From NCBI RefSeq assembly GCF_901933205.1, contig NC_044572.1, positions 111,426,965 to 111,490,964 on the forward strand: a DNA stretch of 64,000 nucleotides, written 5' to 3'. The stretch comes from Camarhynchus parvulus (lineage: Eukaryota; Chordata; Aves; Passeriformes; Thraupidae). This document shows positions 23,500 through 35,500 of this stretch, one piece after another; positions within the stretch are counted from its first letter, which is position 1; the number at the start of each line of letters is the position of its first letter. The notes beneath the pieces are model-generated. The model worked only from the letters and a program-made list of their open reading frames with translations, did not search any database and was not told where the DNA came from. Position numbers and translations under genes: made by a program.

Positions 23500-24757
23500 T
23501 GTGATAAAGAGGATGTCATGCTGAATGTCTAAAATATGTCTTTGTGAAATATGTAGGAAGGAACTGTCCTATGCATAAAACCAATTTATAACACATTAGC
23601 ACCTGGACAGACTTCTACAAAAGTAACTTGATAGCAATGCTTTCAATTGTTCACTCACATAGTTACTCATATTGGACTATGTCTCATATCTGTGTGCATT
23701 ATTAGCTACCATAATTTTTCATGTAGGCAAGACAGGCTGTGATACATAAGGATGATGGGCTATATGAACTTCAAAAGGTCAAGTCTAAAGTGTTATTTGA
23801 TATTTTCTAGAATCCATTGTTTTCTTTCATGAAGGAAAAGAAACCAAAACAAATCATTTTACCCAGTCTGCTGATTTTATTTTCTATCACTTTCTTATTC
23901 TCAGCCTTCAGAAATAATAAACTGGTTGTATCTGCTGACATTTTTCTGGAAGATTGATCTTCTCAGTCACACAGATTTTGCAAACATAATACCAGCTTGC
24001 ATTTATATAGCTCATTTCATCTCAAAGAATCTCAAAACATTTTATAAATTTAATGCAGTGGAGTATATACTCACCCCATATTGAATATAGGCATTTCCAC
24101 AATAAAGTATTCTTTGTGACTTGCTAACAGCAAGAAAAGTAAGAGAGAAAAGTAAGAGAGAGTTATTGTATCACCTTAAAAATCTCAAGACAAAATTTAA
24201 TGTGGCTGCATGATATCAGTAAAACTACGCACTGATTGCTGTTTTCTAATTAATGAAAGCAGAAGATGCTCCATAGCCTTGGAAAAAGTCTATGAGACCT
24301 TGGCATTAACATTGTAAGAATGACCTTAACTGGGCAGGCCAGGAGCTCTTTCAATGTTGCATTTTGTTTCTGAGACTAACAAGTATCTATAAAACATCTT
24401 AAGAACAAAGAATCACATAAGGTTTTTCCCTAGGCCTTGCCCAGCCTCAAGGATGATCAGGGATTTCCAGAGTTAAAAGGATGCTTTATTTAAAAACGCT
24501 CCACAGAATTTTCCTTCATAGACTTGTCTAGTTCCTCTTCATACCCATATTATTACTATTGTTATTATTAGTATCTCTGACTCACTGAAGAAATATGTTC
24601 CAAGTTTAATTTCTATGCAGTGAAAACTCTCAAAATCCACCCCAAACCAAGTGATAGGTATTACCTCTTTTATTTTATGTCCCTTCACTCTTTTATGAAA
24701 AGAAACAATAAACTCATTCCTCAATGATTTTCTCCACAGAACTTTTAGAGGTCTCTA
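23500..24757. other. Unique AT-rich stretch
   Basis: No gene or transposon is recognised. A 14-bp direct repeat (GAAAAGTAAGAGAG) is seen near 24134-24162. Confidence 0.55.
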
Positions 24758-25115
24758 TGCTGAGGCAAAGAATTGATGCCCAATTCGCCAACTGCAAATT
24801 GAGCCATGGGCGGGGGTCCAAGACACAAGGCCAAGAACTGCCAACCCTTTGTTAACAAAGGGCACAAGGACAGGTGGTGACAGCCAAGTGGATGGATACT
24901 GAGAGACAGTGCAGGAGTGGAGGGCTCAGGAGGAAGAAGAAGACTTGGGAAACTTGCTTATGCTTGGACTGTGAGGGATAAAAGCCATGGTCCTCCTCAA
25001 AGGCATCAGCCTGAGTTGTTTCTGTGTTACTGAGCCAAGAATAAATGTCTTTATGAAAGACATTAGTGATTCTGCCAGAGGAAGCCCAAGGTCAAAACTG
25101 TAAAGAAACCTGGTC
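24758..25115 (+). mobile_element. ERV LTR or LTR fragment, plus strand; ends uncertain
   Basis: LTR-like layout on the plus strand. A TATA-like box (GGATAAAAGC) lies at 24977-24986 and an AATAAA signal at 25040-25045, about 60 bp apart, after a GC-richer U3-like block. The text from about 24774 on (TGATGCCCAATTCGCC) resembles a songbird LTR that I know from memory. A perfect 18-bp palindrome lies at 24845-24862 in the U3 part. I could not find a target duplication for any TG...CA pair, so both ends are estimates. The similar-looking sequence to about 25260 may also belong to the element. Confidence 0.55.
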
Positions 25116-27099
25116 TGGCTGCATGTGAGTGGAGTGTATGTGGAGTCAAGTTGGGCACCTGTCAGCTCACTGGAGCTGCTGTGAAGGAGGTCCCAGCAGT
25201 GGAAGCCTCTGGCATTGGGAGTGTGGCTGCCAGCAAGTCTCCTCAATGGTCAGACTGGGAAGTTTCCTTAATATCTGTTATAAATCTCCTCATCTGTCTC
25301 TTTTCTGCAAGTGAAAACCTCATATTCTCTTTTTCTCTGCTGTCACTCCATACTCTGAGCTGTGGCTTCTTCCTGTTTTGTCACCTTCTCCAGCTTTACC
25401 ACATCTTTTTAGATGGAAGGAAACTGGATTGCAGTCACTGGTCAATTTAGAAGGACACCAGGGCTTTACTCAACAACATACTAATATTTCCCATTTTTTA
25501 AAGCTCTATTTCTTATTTAGCATGTTTTGAATAAACATGAGCTGTGAGAAACCCCCAGTTTTGAGACACCAACCTTTTGAAGAGCAGGTGTTACCCAGCA
25601 CAGCACTGCAAAACTCTGTCTTGTGACAGGCATCTGTCAGGAGCTGCAGATCCTGGCTCACCCCACACAGGACACAGCACTGCTGGGTGCAAAACAGGGA
25701 GGAGGAGGAGGTCTGTAGCAAGGGAGAATGCTGGAGAAAATGGATAGGTAATCTCTGAAATGGCTGCAGCCTGTTCATGGGTCAAGTCCTGAAAATCAAA
25801 AATAAGAACTGACTGTGAGTTTTCAGCCACACAGCTGAGATTTCCCTCTCTTTATATGTGTAAGGTCTTTATTTTTTTTCCAATTAACATATTTCTCACA
25901 GATGTTTAATCATTTTTAGTAACAATATTTATCATTTGTCATTTTCCAGAATGAAGAGATCACAGGATACCTCGGGTATGTTTTCACCAAAGCAGTGTAA
26001 ACAGATACTCATTTGTCTGGTGATGTGTTATTTCTTTGTATATTTAAAATCAATCACCCTATTTCATTCCTACCCTGAAACTTTTTTCCTACCCTGCAAC
26101 CCATGCTTCCACTTTTCCTCTGCCTTCTTACAATTTTATACATATAACCATTTTTTCCACCTCTAAAACCTCAGATATTTACATATCTAATTTTCAAGTA
26201 TTTCCATCTGACCAAAACCCTGCCATTCTGATTATCTTTTCACAATGATGTTGTCCTCCTATTTTTTGTATCTAAGCTGCATTAATTTTCCACTTTTTTT
26301 AGACTTTTGCAAAACTGCAGTTGTAATTTTCCTGCCTCTACTATAAAAATTTGTGTGCTTCCTCCTAGATCATTAATGGGCAAATGAAAAAATGTGGACT
26401 TAACACCAACTCCTTCTTTCAGACTACCTTCTGCTCTCACCTCCACCACTGCATGTTTCTACATAGTTTCATTATCCCTGTTTTATTCTTCTCTGTCAGT
26501 ATTCATTCCATGTTACAGCATTAAAGTAACAGCCATTTTGGAAATTTTTAAAATAAAATTAATGTGTCTTTTGGGTACAACAAGTGATGTTTTTTCTACT
26601 GAGAACAGTTACCTCTAGCACTTTTCATTCTTCAGAAGAAACTCATGCATAAACTCAAGTAACTTTTCCATGGTGAAATAACATCACAGTCATGATACAG
26701 AGGGACAGTTTTCTTGTTGTAAGGATAGAAGAAGTCCTGTCAGAAGAAAATGCTTGGAGGGGAGCATTTGCCCTATTTTCAAAGAGGTACAAGTTACAAA
26801 ATGTACAAGAGGTCTTTTATTTTAATATGAATGTTCACTTGAAAATGTATACTAGAAATATTTGTATACAACTCCTTGCACAGTGTCATAGAAAGCCTTT
26901 TAACTACAGGATTATTCCAAACCTTAACACAACCTTGCTCATCCCCCCCACTGGAAACTTAAACCTGGAGAAGTGGGGGAAGCACATGTATTACTGAATG
27001 TTTTCCTATTCAGAATTCACTCAGGACGTCAAGGAATCAGCAATATTCATCTAAGGTTTCTGTGACTAGATGGAACGACACAGAAGGTGCAGGCCCTTG
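25116..27099. other. Stretch with no gene recognised
   Basis: The first 150 bp may still be ERV. Overlapping open frames of 61-106 codons on both strands (24926-25450 and 25506-25830) share no feature of a known protein. The rest is AT-rich unique DNA. Confidence 0.5.
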
Positions 27100-27188
27100 A
27101 GATTAAGCTGTGCAGGGCCAGAAACTGGACTTCAATGATCCTTGTGGGTCCCTTTCAGCTTAGGATATTTTATGATTCTGTGATTCTA
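27100..27188 (+). mobile_element. CR1 3' tail, plus strand
   Basis: A short CR1 end: TGCAGGGCCAGAAACTGGAC, then GATCCTTGTGGGTCCC and two ATTCTGTG-type tail units. It is heavily 5'-truncated. The 92-codon frame across it is chance. Confidence 0.85.
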
Positions 27189-27850
27189 CCACCCAAGACA
27201 GGTCTCCCAGTCTTGCTTTTTGCTGGCCTCAAGCTCATTTACTTCCTGCTGACCTTGCATATAGACCACTGTGATAAGGGGCATGTGCCAAAAATGCTAA
27301 TGGAATGTGGATGCAAAGGGAATGAGGATGTTAAGGGACACATTATCATAGCTAACACACCCTGAGGACATGCAAAATTACAACTGTGGTGCAACCCCTC
27401 CCTGACCATTAAATGAGGTTTGTGTTTCTTTCTTACTCATCATTTATTCAGGACAATATGAGGACAAAAATAGCAATTTTTTCAGACTTATTAGGACAAA
27501 ATAATGAACCAAGCAAAATGTGACTACAGAAAGAGTTAAAGCATGACTTCTAAAGTAAAAAGTTATTTCCTAAAAACTTGAAAACTTACCAATTTATAAA
27601 TAAGAATTTAGCCTTGTTTCTGTTTCTATTTACATATTGGAAACAAAGAACATAAGATAAAAGTGTTCTAAACAAATGGTATGTATGTGCTTAAAAAAGA
27701 CAGAGACAATAATTAGGGGACTTTGCTAGGCTCACTCAACTTGAAACCATGGAAGTCCAGTCTGTAGACCTTCACTCAACTCAGGGTGAAAAGAATTCCA
27801 TCAGTGTTGCCCTCTGGGAATCAGTATGTAAATAGTCTTATCCTTGTAAG
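27189..27850. other. Unique AT-rich stretch
   Basis: Nothing recognisable in about 660 bp. Confidence 0.5.
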
Positions 27851-28180
27851 TGTTGGTTCTAGAAAGTTCTCTAGTGCCCTTCTTGTTATTGGTTAAGATT
27901 TTCTGCAGTAATTTAAATATTCCTAACCCTTCTTCCTCATTGGACCCTCACCCTCACATTCCGCCCCCAACCTACCTTTTATACACTCTGTATCCGCCCT
28001 GGCTCTCGCTTTTTGGAGTGCTCCTGTGCTTGCTGTAGGGATTGTCCTGTTGTTTTACCTTTTTTAAAAGTATTTCTCTTTCAGGTTACTCCATCGAGCC
28101 CATCCTTTATTTTCATCTCCACCTCACTCTTGACTGACACAGTCCTGAGGTGGCAGCACACCGGGCTTGCCGCAGGTTTT
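27851..28180 (+). mobile_element. Probable ERV LTR, plus strand; ends uncertain
   Basis: Starts TGTTGGTTCTAGAAAG. A pyrimidine- and C-rich U3-like block leads to a TATA-like TTTTATAC at 27977-27984, then T-rich sequence and a GC-richer end (CAGCACACCGGGC). I recognise the opening and the end as a songbird LTR from memory. No clear polyadenylation signal and no target duplication were found, so the right end is an estimate. Confidence 0.5.
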
Positions 28181-30318
28181 GTTTGTGTATTCTTTGTGAA
28201 TTAAAATGCTGATTGCAGAACAACCCTTAGATACTAATGGTGAATTAAAGGCTTTGAGTGCTTAAATCCTCTAGTTTGTTTAGGTCACCTGATGGGATTT
28301 CTCATATCCTGTTAAACTTCCGCTTTGTTGACAAGAATGAGAAATTATTGTTCTCATCATAAGTGCTGTGAAAAGGGGAAAGAAGCTGTGAGGTTTTTTA
28401 GTATGTAATGTGCTTGTATTTAACTGTGTCTTAAAATGGAGAATAATGGGCTGATGGAAAGAATAGGAAAAAGAGAAACAGCTGCACCTGACAGAAGTTC
28501 TAGATTCTGGTAATGAAATTATGTTATCTGCCAGAAATTTCTTCATTTCATAAAATATCTGCTTTTCACAGGTGTTCAAGTGCAGCTATACATATGCTAC
28601 TGTGGCACCATCTGTACAAGTAAGTGACTTTGAAATGTTATTTTTCAGAAACATCACATATAAAACAGGTCCATTCTAATGAGGGAAATATTAAGAACAT
28701 GATATAGAGTCTCATGGTGCGTCTTTCAAGTAGGGACATCCACACAGAGCACCTGCTGCTCATCACAGCAAATTAATTCATACTCACCTCTGAACTTATC
28801 TGCATACAAAATACAGCAGCCAACTGAGAGGCTGGAATACTTTTTAGTCTGCCTGTAGTGGCAGTTGGGATTAAAACTAACAACAACAATGAAATAAAGA
28901 GATAGATAGGTTAAAACAGTAGGGCTTATGGCTTGTTCATATTCCCAAAATGCCTTCAAAGAGTGCTATTCATTACATTCTCCCCTAAATACTATTTAGA
29001 AAAAAAAAGATTTTCAGTTTTTGTCAACCATTTTAGATAAAACCAGTAACTATTAAACTTGCTTATCTGACAGTTCATGGCCACAGCTTGAATAAAGATT
29101 TCCTTTCCACAATTCCAGCTAATCTTTGGTTTGAAAGAGAACATTTAGTGCTAAGTCAAATAAAATTACAAATTCATGATTTCTTTCTTCTAAATTCTAA
29201 AAAAGAGTAAAAGATGAAACAGGATCATTCTGTGATTTTAAAATGTCCTTCACTTTGTTCCTGTAAAGTTGGAGTTAATCAAAAGGTATGGAATTCAAAT
29301 TCATCCTCAGTTCCTGAACATCAATATGGTGAATAAATTTTTAGATATTAGCAGGCTGCAGAACTAGGGAAAGAGTTCAGATGAATCATTAATGAAGAAA
29401 TTGCCCATCTTATTAGAGGGGTGTATCTTTCTCTTCTTCATTGGCTTTCTGCATTTTTCACAAGGTTGATGTTTTCTGTTCTTACTTGACTGCTACTGGA
29501 AGTGCAAATCTCAAGAGATGTTTCTCAAACACGGGCAGAGTAAACTCTGATAACCCATAAACACAGCACAGTTCTCAATCACCAGTGCAGCATGCAAATT
29601 CAGTTTTTAGGGGAAAAGAGAAAATAGAAGACTAACTTTGAGGTTGCTTCAATCCTCCATGAAACTAGTAATCCTGCTAATTGTAGGAAATTGTTCAAAT
29701 ACCATGTTGTTTCTAAATAATTTCTCCGAAACAATCTCCAAACACTCGTTACCAGTCATAAAAACATTGCTATGGTTACTACTTCTTTTGTAGATATATT
29801 GAAATTAAAATAGTAAAAAAGAGAAGATAATATATTGTCCTTGTTAAATTATTCAAATATAGGCTATAAAACAAGAACATCACAAATTTTACTGACTTGA
29901 GCAGGCACTCACTTTTGACACAAAAGTGATTAAACAAAGTCATATTTCTAATGCATGACCTAAAATTTCAACACCTGAACGTTTGGTCAGCTTGTGCAAA
30001 GAACTCTCTGCTTTTAAAGTCTGTCTCTGATTATCCTAGAAGTTTATGCATTCCGAAACATATCTTTGGATTATCTGAATTTATTTTTACTGTGTACTCT
30101 CTCAGAGAATACTGGCCCTTAACTTATATATTCAATTATTCCAAGTGAGCATTTGATATTTTACTTTCAGCCATATTTGTCTTTGACCTACTTCAATTGC
30201 ATGTTGAAAGAAGCTTTGAAATATTTAATCCCAAAAAAAAGTGAAGACTAAGGGATTTTTTGCATTCGTTTCTTGTCTAAGTCATTGTATGTTTGTCAGA
30301 TCTAAGGGCTTTATTTCA
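28181..30318. other. Unique AT-rich stretch
   Basis: About 2.1 kb without a gene or recognised repeat. A 99-codon minus-strand frame at 28280-28579 has no domain. Confidence 0.6.
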
Positions 30319-30782
30319 ACCCCTCTGCCATGGACAGGGACATTTTCCATTAGACCAGGTTGCTCGGAGAATACCCAATCCAACCCTGCATTGAACACCT
30401 CCAGGGGTGAGGCAGCCACAACTTCCCTATTCAGCATGTCCAGTGCCTCACCATCCTCACACTAAAGAATTTCCTTCTGATATCTAATGTAACCCTGCCC
30501 TCTTTCAGTTTAGAATATCCCTCTTGTTCTGTCACTACCAGGTCCAAGTCAGAAGCCCTCTCCAGCTCTTTCATAGCCCCTTTATGTACTAGAAGGTGCT
30601 ATACGGTCTCCCCAGAGGCTTCTCTCTTCCAGACTGAGCAACTCCAGCTCTCTCAGCCTTTCCTCATAGGTGAGGTGCTCCATGTCTTTGTTCATGTTTA
30701 TGGCCTTCTTCTGGCCTTGGTCCAGCAAGTCCAGGTCCTTATGTCACGGGTCCCAGAGCAGAATGCATCTCTCCAGGTGAAG
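30319..30782 (-). mobile_element. CR1 fragment, minus strand
   Basis: About 460 bp that matches, in antisense, the end of the CR1 second ORF and the start of its 3' region. Typical phrases are GACCAGGTTGCTCGGAGA, TCTCTCAGCCTTTCCTCATA and the CTCCAGGTG end. The last 3' part (AATCATAGAATC type) is missing, so this copy is cut at both ends. It is broken by many substitutions. Confidence 0.93.
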
Positions 30783-33700
30783 TGTCATAAGACAGCAGTA
30801 GAGGGGGAGAATCTGTATCAAACAACTTTTTCAGGAAGTGGGGACCAGCAGTGGCTCAGCTACCAAAATTCCTGAGTTCTATAGAAAGATTCCTGATGAA
30901 TAAATTATCTACATATCCTCATGTCTATAGTTGTTAGCTAGAAGCTTTTACAATATGCACGTGTAGCTGAAAACTTTAATTGCCACACTAAACTATTTTT
31001 CATTAGAAGCATACTTTTACTGAAGAAAAAGAAAAATTTATGTACGAGACGGTGCTGTCCCCAGAGTATTTAAGTACTGGTCAATCCCTTTTGCCTAAAA
31101 CAGGTGGCTATGTCCAACAGATGGCACTGCAGAACATATGAATTTTGAAAGCCATAGTGTGTGTTATTTCTTAGAAGGTGAAAGAGAAGTTGCCTACGCT
31201 ATTTATGCCATCCTTGCTATGATGAGACACCAGATTCAGCCTTCCTCCTCTATTCCTTTGCCTTCTGTCATCTTTTTTAGCTGGACTCCAAAGTAGCTTT
31301 TTATTATTTTGACTGCTAAGTTAACATACAAAACTCTCTCCTGGAAAGTCAGGGCATCAGATCTAGTTAAATAAAGATTTTACATACTAAGTTTGAATTA
31401 AGTCGTTCCATTGTCAGAAGTGAGTTTGCAATTTAAGGAAGCAGTTATCTAGATAAATGAAGAGCCTACTCTGAATCCTGTAAAATAAAGCTTTCTATTC
31501 AAAATTTTGATCACCTAATTAAAAAAAAAAAAGAAGTGATATTTGTGCAGGGTTAGATTTTTTTTTTGAGGAGGTGAAATGGAAATATAATTTGGTTTTT
31601 AAGTTATAGATTTTCATTCACTAGCTATCAGTTTCCATCAGTATGTCAGACATTGCAGTGCCTACTATTGTTTGAGGCTCAAACAGGTCTTTATTAAACC
31701 AACTCAAGAAATCTGAAATTGTCTCCATCCATGAGATACCATTCTGTCACTTTCATTACCATTCAAACAGCAAGAGCTGAGAGCAGTCTCACTGGAATAT
31801 TCTTGAACTAGGAGGCCAACTGACTCCTACTTTCAAGAGGACTTTTTTTTTTTAAGTTAAAAGCATGAGATAGTACAGTTTCACAGCACATAAGAGTCTG
31901 AGAAGAAGGGCCCAACATACAACAGAAGAGTATGAAATATAAAACTCCTTCAAGACAATCAGAAATCCAGAGGGGCCTGCTGGGAAATAGGCTGCCATAT
32001 GGGTCAGAAGGAGGTCACTGCTCAGCTGAAATTTTTGTAGGAAGAGATAAGACAAGGTTGTATTGAAATTTTAGGACATGAATCTTGAGTCCTGCCTAAG
32101 AATATAAAGTCTAAGAAGTCCCCAAATTTTAAAAAAAACCACAAAAACTCCCAAACAAACCAAAGTTAAAAAAAAATCCCATCCACCACAACCCAAAATC
32201 CAAAAAAGCAAACCTAGACTTAATAAAATATAAAAGAAGCCTTCCCAGCTTACTCAAAAGTAATCAGTGAATATTTGCTAGCAATAAACAAATAGTTAGT
32301 GTTTGCAGAACAAAAGTTTTTACATTGTGTTTCTTTAGTATTTTTATCTTAAGAAAGTTACCAGACACATAATCCAAGCTGTACTCTAAATCTTTCCTGA
32401 CAACATTTCCTGTGCATAGCGCTCCTGATAAATTCTGTCTTCAAAAAGAAACTCGATGTTTTTCAAAACACAATTGTTTCCTTATCTGTATTTATTAAAG
32501 TGTCTATAAATGCAAGATTAAAAACAATTGAAAAGACCTGTCAGATTGAAGAGTGTTAACCCTGCTTTGGATCATCTCTAACTAGATTTACAAAGGAAAA
32601 CTGAGACACCTGAATGATGAAGTGTGGTAACAACCACAGAAGTGACGATGTCAACAGAAAAAAAAAAGCTTCACAATGACTTTTGTCACATTTATATTTC
32701 ATAAATCAGACAGTCAGTTCTGCATTAATTTTTAAGTAGTCACTGCTTGCCCTTCCTCAGCATTTAGAGTAATGAATGCAAGGAGCAAATAGAGAGGTAA
32801 CTCATAAGTGCTTTTGACAACTCTAATTTTCAAACACTTGATCTAGTCATAAATGATAACTACTGTGAACAGAGCTGCAAGGTCAGGGTGTGCAGGTGCT
32901 ACCAGCTTAACTGACAGCTTTGTTGTCCTACTTCATGTGTCAGTGGGTTTGGTTTGGTTTGGTTTGATTTATGTGGGTTTTTTAATTAGCAATTCAAATA
33001 AAGAAAAAGCAGTCAATATCAGAAATACCAGAATTACAAAAGCACTTTTTTAATGCACAAAATATATTTTAAAAATAGAAAACATGTATCATACATACAA
33101 CAACTTTGATATAAATACCTAATTACTTTATAGTTACAAAAACAGTTACAGCTTCTTTAGGCAGTCTTCTAAATTCAGGTCTGTCTCTGTTTCTTAAAAA
33201 AAAGAAAATTAACCATACAGTGTCTACTGTGCATTTTTGAATAAGTAGTGTATATGTTTTATAGCATCTGTGTACTTGTAAAGTATCTATAAGTACCACA
33301 CAATAATTTCCCTGATGCTTTAAAACAACTTTTGCCTAGAGTACTTGTTACACTACATGCATTTTCATTCATCCAACCATTAGAGAAAAGGCCTGGAATA
33401 TCAGCATCTTAGAGGAAATTTCTGCTTTGTTCAAGCTTTTGATGGCTAAATATGATATGTGGGGTTGTGGGTTGCAGACAGACAAAGTGAGTCATCAGCA
33501 AATAGCCACGAGTTTAATGTGGCTGCCTCTTTTGTAGGGCTTTGGATTTCCTGGGCTCAGATAGATGGTTGGATGAGACCTCTCTCTGCTCACCTCTCTC
33601 AGGCCAGTGATGTATCTGCATCTCAGCTAGAGCAGGGTTGGCTGAGGTCTTTGCTTGGGTTTGAATCCAACCTATCCCTGCCTTATCTGGGGACTTGTTT

Positions 33701-35140
33701 TCTTCTACGTTGGTTGAGTTTAGAGGGCAGCTTCAGATCAGCTGCAATGTGACAGCATAAACCTGTACATATTATATATTCTTTCCATATCTCATACCTG
33801 TATCACAATAGAGTTGCAGTGAAAAAGACATTCAAATTTCAAGACTATACCTATGATGTGGTTTTATTCTTCACAGGAATCTTCACATGGGAACACCTGT
33901 GATATGCACTTCTAACCAATGTTGAACAATCTCTATATATATTTTCCCCACTAGCAAATTGAGCTAACTCTTTCAACTCTGAAATTTACTTAGTGACTGA
34001 AATTAGAAGTACTAACACCACCTCATCAAGCTGTCAGCTGGAGAGCTCTGCAGTAGCATACAAAAAAAAGAGTTCTTTTTATTTTAAACCTCTAGTGTAT
34101 TGGAGCCTTGACAGAAATAGGAGTAGAAGGAAAGACTTTTCCTGAGAGCATTTATTTTTATTTCATTAGGATATATTCAGAAGCCAAAGCTAACAGTAGT
34201 TCTTATTTAAACAATCCAAAAGTTTCCACATCAACAAGGCTGGACCACAGACACTGTGAGAATGATCACCTAATGCTTGGCACAACATGTGAGGGATTCT
34301 TTGTGTGAGAGCCAGCCAAAGGTCTGCCTGTCACTGACCTAGACTGAGACAACTTGCTTGCAAGACTGATAATGTCTGGGTGAGGTGCATTAGGGAGAAT
34401 TTTAGACAATAATCAGATTTATAACAGAGATCAAATGAGATTTGTAGTTTACTCTGGTGTATAAGACCTGCCTGGTGGAGAAAGCATGTTGGCTTTAAGT
34501 CTGGTGAGAGAAGAAAGAAGTCATATGATAAAATTGCCAGTATATTGGATGAATATAGTATCCTTCTGTTCAGAAATACTTGCAAAACACACTTTTGCCT
34601 CCTATTTCAAAGTTAAATAAATATATGGCAGAAAAACTCTCTAAAGGTTTCCTCTGATAACATTGACTTGATTGCCAGATTTCATGCAAGAATTATACAA
34701 GATCACTTAGCAGCAAAAGGGATTGTGATGTGTCAAAGAAGCTGCAATCTAACATGACTTATCATTTTTAAAAGCTTTTATAGAGGTGAGACCCTGTAAG
34801 ATAATCAAGCCACCAATACCAGACATTTTATGGTCACTGCTAACACCAGCCCTGCCAGCATTTGATGTCAGCCTTTGGTGAGATGCCAGACCTATCGCAG
34901 GAGTCACAAACAACCTCTAGGCAATAATAGCACTTCTGTGTGTGAAAGCTGGCAGACATGAGAACTACTCAACCTGAAAAAGATCAACATATTCCACCTG
35001 GACTACCTGAAAAAGAGAAAAATGCATCATCGCATCTACTTGTAGTACTGGATCATAAATAGTCAAAGATGAACCCATGAACTGCTGTGACAGTCATCTA
35101 AGATGAACAACACAGGGATGTTTTCAATCACTTCTTACAC
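30783..35140. other. Unique stretch, no gene recognised
   Basis: About 4.4 kb. Low-complexity patches: A/C-rich at 32138-32215 and (GGTTT)4 at about 32946-32965. A 97-codon plus-strand frame at 33459-33752 lies in a slightly GC-richer patch but has no known domain. Confidence 0.6.
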
Positions 35141-35500
35141 TCATATAATGCCTTGGGTTGTAAAGGTCCTTTAAAGGTCACCTAGCTCAAACTCCTAGGG
35201 ACATCTTCAGCCAGATCAGATGGCTAAACACCATTCAACCTGACCTGGAATGTTTTCAGGAATAGGGCATCCACACTCTGGACATCCCCATAGTAAACAA
35301 AAATGGTTCCTAGTATCTAGTTTGAATCTGCACTCCTTTAGTTTAAAATTTCCTCTTTTCCTATTGATGTAGATCCTGGTAAATTGTCTTCATCTTTCTT
35401 TTAAACCGTATTTAAGTACTGAGAGGCTGCAGTTAGGTTTCCCCAAAGCCTTCTCCAACTCAAGCATCTAACAGAACTATACCCATATCAGATACTTCAT
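35141..35500 (-). mobile_element. Old CR1 fragment, minus strand
   Basis: Antisense CR1 3' end. TCATATAATGCCTTGGGTTG begins it, then GGTCACCTAGCTCAAACTCC, AACCTGACCTGGAATG and GGGCATCCACAC follow in CR1 order. It is more diverged than the copies at 14.5 and 30.3 kb, so probably older. The right end is an estimate. Confidence 0.85.
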
